Part shown: piece by piece, positions 7,038 through 10,510 of the stretch
Position numbering within the stretch: the first letter of the stretch is position 1
How the letters are laid out: every line of letters starts with the position of its first letter
Assembly: GCA_030019105.1 (NCBI GenBank)
Contig: JASEGY010000093.1
Coordinates: forward strand, 1 to 10,510
Direction of reading: 5' to 3'
DNA length: 10,510 nucleotides
Source of the DNA: a bacterium
Lineage (GTDB): Bacteria > UBA9089 > JASEGY01
Notes under the pieces: model-generated
Seen by the model: the letters and a program-made list of their open reading frames with translations, nothing else
What the model was told of the DNA's origin: nothing
The model's database searches: none
Program-made: the position numbers and the translations under genes

Positions 7038-8021
7038 ATGAAAAAGGCGTTAGTTACTGGTATAACCGGCCAGGATGGTTCATACCTGGCTGAATTTCTT
7101 TTAAAGAAAGGCTATGAAGTGCATGGGATTGTCAGGAGGGCCAGTTCTTTTAACCGGGGGAGAATCGATCATACTTATCTGCATCCGGATTATTACGAAT
7201 CCCGTTACAAACTCTTCTATGGTGACCTCAATGATGCCAGTTCATTAAACACAATCCTCAGGGTGAGCCAACCGGATGAAATCTATAATTTAGGGGCGCA
7301 GAGTCACGTCCGGGTCAGCTTTGATGTCCCGGAGTATACTGGTGAGGTGGTTGCCCTGGGGACACTCAGGCTTCTTGAAGCCATCAGGGAAGCAAATATA
7401 AACCCCAAATTCTATCAGGCCTCAAGTAGTGAACTCTTTGGTCAGGTGGCTGAGATACCCCAAAAGGAAACCACCCCTTTTTATCCCAGGAGTCCTTATG
7501 CCTGTGCCAAGGCTTATGCCTATTATATTACCCGTAACTATCGAGAAAGCTATAACTTTTTTGCCTGTAACGGGATACTGTTTAACCACGAATCTCCCCG
7601 GCGGGGTGAGACCTTTGTTACCAAAAAGATCACTATGGGCGTGGCCAGGATAAAATTGGGATTACAGGAGAAGCTTTTTATGGGAAACCTGGAGGCCAAA
7701 CGGGATTGGGGTTATGCCCCTGACTATGTGGAGGCCATGTGGTTGATGCTTCAACAGGAAGAGCCGGATGATTATGTGATTGCTACCGGTGAGACCCATT
7801 CGGTTAAGGAGTTTCTTGAAGAGACCTTTGGGTATGTGGATTTAGATTGGCATGATTATGTGGAGATTGATCCAATATACTTTCGACCGACCGAGGTGGA
7901 CATTTTGGTGGGTGACGCCACTAAGGCCAGAAAGAAGCTGGGTTGGCAGCCGAAGGTTACCTTTAAGGAATTAGCCAGGATAATGGTCGAAGCTGATCTG
8001 GAATTGGTAAAAAAGCAATAA
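7038..8021 (+). CDS. gmd: GDP-mannose 4,6-dehydratase
   Basis: This 327-residue extended short-chain dehydrogenase converts GDP-D-mannose to GDP-4-keto-6-deoxy-D-mannose, with NADP(H) retained in the active site. Seen are the dinucleotide-binding GITGQDG (G8, G11, G14), [13 protein letters not shown] (33-45) near the NADP phosphate site, [10 protein letters not shown] with S131 and E132, the catalytic pair Y154 and K158 in [27 protein letters not shown] for GDP-mannose binding, and [22 protein letters not shown] near the C-terminus. All expected catalytic residues are present, and the length is within the family range. GAGGAGG lies 9 bases before the ATG. It is the last gene of the operon and supplies the aminotransferase just upstream. 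The same intermediate could also feed GDP-fucose or GDP-rhamnose, but no reductase for those is in the window. Confidence 0.97.
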   Translation: MKKALVTGITGQDGSYLAEFLLKKGYEVHGIVRRASSFNRGRIDHTYLHPDYYESRYKLFYGDLNDASSLNTILRVSQPDEIYNLGAQSHVRVSFDVPEYTGEVVALGTLRLLEAIREANINPKFYQASSSELFGQVAEIPQKETTPFYPRSPYACAKAYAYYITRNYRESYNFFACNGILFNHESPRRGETFVTKKITMGVARIKLGLQEKLFMGNLEAKRDWGYAPDYVEAMWLMLQQEEPDDYVIATGETHSVKEFLEETFGYVDLDWHDYVEIDPIYFRPTEVDILVGDATKARKKLGWQPKVTFKELARIMVEADLELVKKQ

Positions 8022-8059
8022 CCTGCACTAAGGCTAAAGCGCGAAGGGCTCTGCTTTGA

Positions 8060-8092
8060 AGAAACCAGGTTTCTTCAAGAAACCTGGTTTCT
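8060..8092. repeat. Perfect 15-bp stem-loop after gmd, possible terminator
   Basis: Positions 8060-8074 and 8078-8092 are perfect reverse complements separated by a 3-base loop (tca); each arm reads AGAAACC-x-GGTTTCT. It starts 38 bases after the gmd stop and could end the operon transcript, but no T-run follows, so intrinsic termination is uncertain. Short palindromes of this form also occur as dispersed repeats in other bacteria. Confidence 0.6.
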
Positions 8093-8210
8093 GGTCACGC
8101 GGGAGAGGTTTTGGGATAGGCTCTAAGTATACAATCCTTGCGGGCAAACAAGTACGGGGTGAGAAGAGGAAATGCAACGAAGATACATTCTTGTGGGCAT
8201 AATTATTTTA

Positions 8211-8406
8211 TTGGGGTATCTGCTTGACACCCCCAACGATTTGGTGTAAAATAGTCCTCCCCTGGGGATCTTCACGCTCGCGCGGGAAACTCTTTTTTCG
8301 CCTGGTACAACAAGCGGTAGCCATAGGCCCGACACCACGCAGTGCTCTTTGTGGTAGACACAGAACGTCATAAAACCCGGGTGGGGGTGTCAAGCGGATA
8401 CCCCAA
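8211..8406. mobile_element. 196-bp MITE-like element with 8-bp target duplication
   Basis: The 25-base terminal inverted repeats at 8211-8235 and 8382-8406 match at 24 of 25 bases; each starts TTGGGGTATC at its outer end. An exact 8-base direct repeat, TTATTTTA, abuts both ends (8203-8210 and 8407-8414), as expected for a target-site duplication. The element encodes no transposase or other convincing protein, so it would need to be mobilised in trans. Its body is more GC-rich than its AT-rich flanks. Several insertion-sequence families make 8-bp duplications; the terminal repeat alone does not let me name one. Confidence 0.85.
8224..8252 (+). promoter_or_regulatory. Near-consensus sigma-70 promoter at left end of the element
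   Basis: A perfect TTGACA (8224-8229) lies 17 bases before TAAAAT (8247-8252, 5 of 6 consensus). The -35 box is inside the left terminal repeat, and the promoter points inward. A transcript would start near 8259 and read through the element toward the palindromes and the glycosyltransferase fragment. The mirror copy of TTGACA in the right terminal repeat has no good -10 at the right distance. Confidence 0.55.
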
Positions 8407-8437
8407 TTATTTTATTATTAACACTCACCATTCGCTT

Positions 8438-8642
8438 AATAAAATTAGAGTTTTGTTAATTTCTAATCATATACGAACCAGGCAGTTATGGAGACATCCT
8501 TGTGTAGCTATCGCAACCTATCAGACAAGGAATTATGAAAATGATTATCGTTATCCTGAACGTCAATACGAGGCAATCCGGTCCCTCTTAACTATTCTTA
8601 GCAATTTTCGATCCAGGGGTCTTGAAAATAAACTTTTAGTCA
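8438..8642. other. Unassigned stretch between the two elements
   Basis: No gene is supported here. A frame on the plus strand stays open from before 8438 into the second element, but it has no start signal and crosses element boundaries. A tiny frame at 8535-8591 (18 residues, MKMIIVILNVNTRQSGPS) has AAGGA just upstream, which may be chance or a decayed start. The stretch probably contains decayed coding sequence of the broken membrane glycosyltransferase. Confidence 0.3.
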
Positions 8643-8815
8643 CAGAGATTTCCAAAGTAGGTTCCAGAAGGGCAAAATTGGCCTTTTGATTTCTGGACAC
8701 TTTCCGGAATGTATAGGCTGACTTGGCCAGTGTGCTCTGGAATGCGCTCACCACAAAGTGTCCAGGAATCAAAGAAGGCAAAAACACCCCTTTTGAGGCA
8801 CTTTGGAAATCTCTG
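8643..8815. mobile_element. 173-bp palindromic MITE-like element with 5-bp target duplication
   Basis: The ends 8643-8658 and 8800-8815 are perfect 16-base inverted repeats starting CAGAGATTTC. A second inner pair, 8685-8703 and 8755-8773, matches at 18 of 19 bases. The arms are equal in length (61 bases each) around a 51-base centre. The pentamer AGTCA abuts both ends (8638-8642 and 8816-8820), consistent with a 5-bp target duplication. There is no coding capacity. The RNA would fold into a long interrupted hairpin, and the one inner mismatch would be a U-G pair on the plus strand. Confidence 0.7.
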
Positions 8816-8840
8816 AGTCAAAAAATAAAGCGAATGGTGA

Positions 8841-9230
8841 GTTTTTTTGGTAATATTTTTATTAATAACAGGAAGGGTTTTATCTCAGACAAAAGACCTT
8901 TTCACCAAAAAGATAACTTCATCCTGGGAGGATTCGACCAGGCGGATATCCAAAGTGTGCCGTACCCTTGAGATAAAAGAGGGGCCTATCATTGTGGTCA
9001 ATGGTATTCCGGATCTCTATTCGTATTTTTTAGAAGACGTACCCGTTATCACGGGAAATTTGGATTCAACGGTTCTGGATAAACTGGTTAAAAAATACGA
9101 GGCAAAGTATTTAATTGTCACTTTTGAAAAAGACGAGGAAATTGGTCCGGTATACGTTGGAGAAAGGGAGTTATCTCCGACAAAGATTATCGAGGGCCAG
9201 GAATTTAAGACAATAAGCTTTGATCTCTAA
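8841..9230 (+). pseudogene. C-terminal fragment of a membrane glycosyltransferase (GT39-like)
   Basis: The frame is open from 8841 and ends at TAA 9228-9230, with no credible start (only a TTG at 8847 without a ribosome binding site). It begins with a hydrophobic stretch, VIFLLITGRVL, like a last membrane helix. This is followed by a soluble tail with EGPIIVVNGIPDLYSYFLED and LVKKYEAKYLIVTFEK. The tail resembles the periplasmic C-terminus of GT39/ArnT-type transferases, where a segment about sugar-site strands is followed by a Lys-Tyr-x-x-Lys-Tyr-Leu-Ile-Val-type strand. Full-length family members have about 450-600 residues, so most of the gene is missing. Upstream, KIKRMVSFF in a different frame meets this frame at a run of seven T (8842-8848), suggesting a one-base frameshift. 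The fragment is probably not expressed as a working protein. Confidence 0.6.
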
Positions 9231-9242
9231 GGACGCTTACGA

Positions 9243-10415
9243 TTACACAAACTCTCGGATAGCATCGACTATGTATGAAATCTTATCTTTACCCATCGTG
9301 GGATACAAAGGCAGGGTAACTTCTCTGGCAGCCACTGATTCGGTTTGAGGCAACAACCCCTCTTGATAGCCGAATCTTTGCCGGTAATAAGTAAAGAGAT
9401 GGATGGGTGAATAATGAATACTGGTCTGAATCTCTTTTTCTCTTAACTTTTCTATAAAACTATTCCGGTCAAACCCATTAAGAAGGAGCGGCATAATATG
9501 ATAAGCAGATTTCCCGTAATGATTATCAAAGGGCAAACTTATCTCTGGCAACCCGGCTAATCTTTCCCTGTATTCTGCGACCAGCTTTCCCCGGCGGAGG
9601 TTATCTCCCTCCAATTTATCTAACTGGGCCAGGCCAAGGGCGGCGCTGATCTCATCCATCCGGTAATTATAGCCCAGGTCAAGACAGTCATAGCCCGGCT
9701 TACCGGCCCGATACCTTTGCAGAGCCATGGTCGTCATTCCGTGGGACCTCAAAATTCTGACCCTGCCGGCCAGTTCTTCATCATTGGTCACGACCATGCC
9801 CCCCTCACCAACTACTAAGTTTTTGTTGGCGTAAAAGCTAAAGCAACCAACATCACCTATTGTCCCCAGTTTCTTGCCCCTAAACTCCGCTCCAGGGGCA
9901 TGGGCTGTATCTTCAACTAAGAAAAGGTGATGCGCCTCAGCCAGTTTACTTACCTCATCCATCCTGACCGGATAACCACCGTAATGAACGACAGCTATTG
10001 CCTTAGTTTTATCCGTTATCTTAGCCCCGATATCGGACGGAAAAATATTTAAGTCATTATCCCCGGTAATATCGGCAAATATTGGTTCGGCCCCGGTGTA
10101 AAGCACGGCATTAGCCGTGGCCACAAAGGTCAGAGAGGGAACAATGACCTCATCCCCCGGCCCAATTCCCAGGGCAAGATAGGCCAGATGAAGAGCCGCC
10201 GTACCACTGGAAGTAGCCAGGGCATACTTTGCTCCAAGGTAAGAAGCAAAACGGTGTTCAAACTCCTCGGTGGCCTCCCCCATAGAGAGCCATTTTGAAT
10301 CGATCACCCTCTTCAGGACCTCCATCTCTTCGGCTCCTAAATTAGCCTCTAAGAGTGGAACTTTCCATTTAGATTGGGGCTTGGTGGTTGGTGATTGATT
10401 ATTAGTAGTAGCCAT
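9243..10415 (-). CDS. DegT/DnrJ/EryC1/StrS sugar aminotransferase
   Basis: This 390-residue PLP-dependent aminotransferase probably converts a keto-sugar nucleotide to an amino sugar for polysaccharide synthesis. Seen are VPLLEANLGAEEMEVL, SSGTAALHLAYLALGIGPGD (69-88), VEDTAHAPGA with D169 for the PLP ring, FSFYANKNLVVGEGGMVVTN with catalytic K198, LGYNYRMDEISAALGLAQLD, and IHYSPIHLFTYYR near the C-terminus. It differs from the operon aminotransferase in the substrate-side segments (HYGGYPVRMDE instead of HIYGHPCEME), so it likely has another substrate. It is convergent with the fragment ending at 9230, 12 bases away. The first 16 residues, MATTNNQSPTTKPQSK, precede the normal family start and are partly encoded by heptamer-like sequence. 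The AGGAGG lies 12 bases before the ATG, inside a hairpin repeat. No other in-frame start gives a full-length enzyme. Confidence 0.93.
   Translation of the reverse strand: MATTNNQSPTTKPQSKWKVPLLEANLGAEEMEVLKRVIDSKWLSMGEATEEFEHRFASYLGAKYALATSSGTAALHLAYLALGIGPGDEVIVPSLTFVATANAVLYTGAEPIFADITGDNDLNIFPSDIGAKITDKTKAIAVVHYGGYPVRMDEVSKLAEAHHLFLVEDTAHAPGAEFRGKKLGTIGDVGCFSFYANKNLVVGEGGMVVTNDEELAGRVRILRSHGMTTMALQRYRAGKPGYDCLDLGYNYRMDEISAALGLAQLDKLEGDNLRRGKLVAEYRERLAGLPEISLPFDNHYGKSAYHIMPLLLNGFDRNSFIEKLREKEIQTSIHYSPIHLFTYYRQRFGYQEGLLPQTESVAAREVTLPLYPTMGKDKISYIVDAIREFV
10370..10397. repeat. Degenerate heptamers inside the coding start
   Basis: Four adjacent 7-base units, tagattg, gggcttg, gtggttg and gtgattg, share a ...ttg ending and encode residues Q7 to S15 of the minus-strand aminotransferase. 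They lie on the coding side of the hairpin repeat and look like a decayed tandem array taken into the reading frame. Confidence 0.5.
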
Positions 10416-10418
10416 TAT

Positions 10419-10451
10419 ATAGCGCGGCCTCCTGCCGCAACCAAACCAATT
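10419..10451. repeat. 33-bp hairpin repeat, copy 2, carrying a ribosome binding site
   Basis: This is identical over 33 bases to 256-288. The hairpin is formed by stem 10424-10428 and stem 10434-10438 around loop 10429-10433. On the minus strand the loop region reads AGGAGG (10433 to 10428), 12 bases before the ATG at 10415. If the hairpin forms in mRNA, it would hide part of this Shine-Dalgarno sequence. The segment ends in the palindrome ccaattgg and is followed by a heptamer array, mirroring the arrangement at 291. Confidence 0.8.
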
Positions 10452-10455
10452 GGTA

Positions 10456-10510
<55 letters not shown>

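Larger units (their letters stand above)
8172..8459 (+). pseudogene. N-terminal remnant of a membrane protein, split by insertion
   Basis: An ATG at 8172 follows a GAGAAGAGGAA stretch and opens a reading frame beginning MQRRYILVGIIIL, a typical basic-then-hydrophobic membrane anchor. At 8211 it runs into the 196-bp element. As the sequence stands, the frame stops at 8247-8249. If the element and one copy of its 8-bp target duplication are removed, the frame continues from 8415 as LLTLTIRLIKLEFC and stops at 8457. The joined peptide resembles the first helix of GT39/ArnT-type membrane glycosyltransferases, which often have an Arg-Leu pair after the first helix. This matches the family of the fragment ending at 9230. 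The evidence is suggestive only, as the fragment is short. Confidence 0.35.
8423..8842. repeat. Outer 15-bp inverted repeat enclosing the second element
   Basis: Positions 8423-8437 and 8828-8842 are exact reverse complements over 15 bases. The pair encloses the 173-bp element but is not symmetric about it: 205 bases separate it from the element on the left and 12 on the right. No direct repeat flanks the pair. It may be the end of an older nested element, or a coincidence within AT-rich sequence. Confidence 0.4.

Noticed and set aside
8123..8393. Two minus-strand reading frames of 61 and 82 residues
   Set aside because: Both run across the ends of the 196-bp element and its flanks, and neither resembles a protein family or has a start signal.
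8342..8689. Plus-strand reading frame of 115 residues
   Set aside because: It starts inside one element and ends inside the other, so it is a product of the insertions. Part may be decayed coding sequence, but I cannot support a gene.
8723..8971. Plus-strand reading frame of 82 residues, and minus-strand frames at 8563-8821
   Set aside because: They cover the palindromic element, where both strands tend to stay open; no family resemblance and no ribosome binding site.

Overview
This window is an O-antigen or capsule-type polysaccharide locus from a bacterium of moderate GC content. The genes are tightly packed, many have Shine-Dalgarno sequences, and there are two close matches to the sigma-70 promoter consensus. 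I cannot name the phylum. Heptamer tandem arrays of this kind are familiar to me from environmental and metagenome-derived bacterial genomes, but that is an impression and not evidence of taxonomy.

Layout. Positions 1-811 hold a small conserved-type gene of unknown function (393-686), its likely promoter, a 33-bp hairpin repeat followed by an array of 7-bp units, and an imperfect inverted repeat on either side of the gene. Positions 877-8021 look like one rightward operon of seven genes with gaps of 15-29 bases or short overlaps: Wzx-type flippase, GT2 glycosyltransferase, deacetylase-fold protein, GT4-like glycosyltransferase, cupin, GDP-perosamine-synthase-like aminotransferase, and GDP-mannose 4,6-dehydratase. 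Positions 8022-9230 are a gene graveyard. Here the apparent remains of a membrane glycosyltransferase are interrupted by two small palindromic elements, each with terminal inverted repeats and a target-site duplication. Positions 9243-10415 encode a second DegT/DnrJ-family aminotransferase on the minus strand. Upstream of its start the same 33-bp hairpin repeat recurs, followed by a different 7-bp array that runs off the window.

How the genes work together (inference from families). Gmd converts GDP-mannose to GDP-4-keto-6-deoxymannose. The aminotransferase next to it probably aminates this to GDP-perosamine. The two glycosyltransferases add sugars to a lipid-linked repeat unit, the deacetylase-like protein and the cupin may modify sugars, and Wzx flips the unit across the inner membrane. 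No Wzy polymerase or initiating transferase is visible here, so the locus must continue outside the window.

The most notable non-coding observations are the 196-bp MITE-like element with an 8-bp target duplication and a near-consensus promoter in one terminal repeat, a second 173-bp element nearby, and the hairpin-plus-heptamer module at both ends of the window. That module seems to supply the ribosome binding site of the minus-strand aminotransferase, and adjoining degenerate heptamers seem to encode part of its N-terminus.
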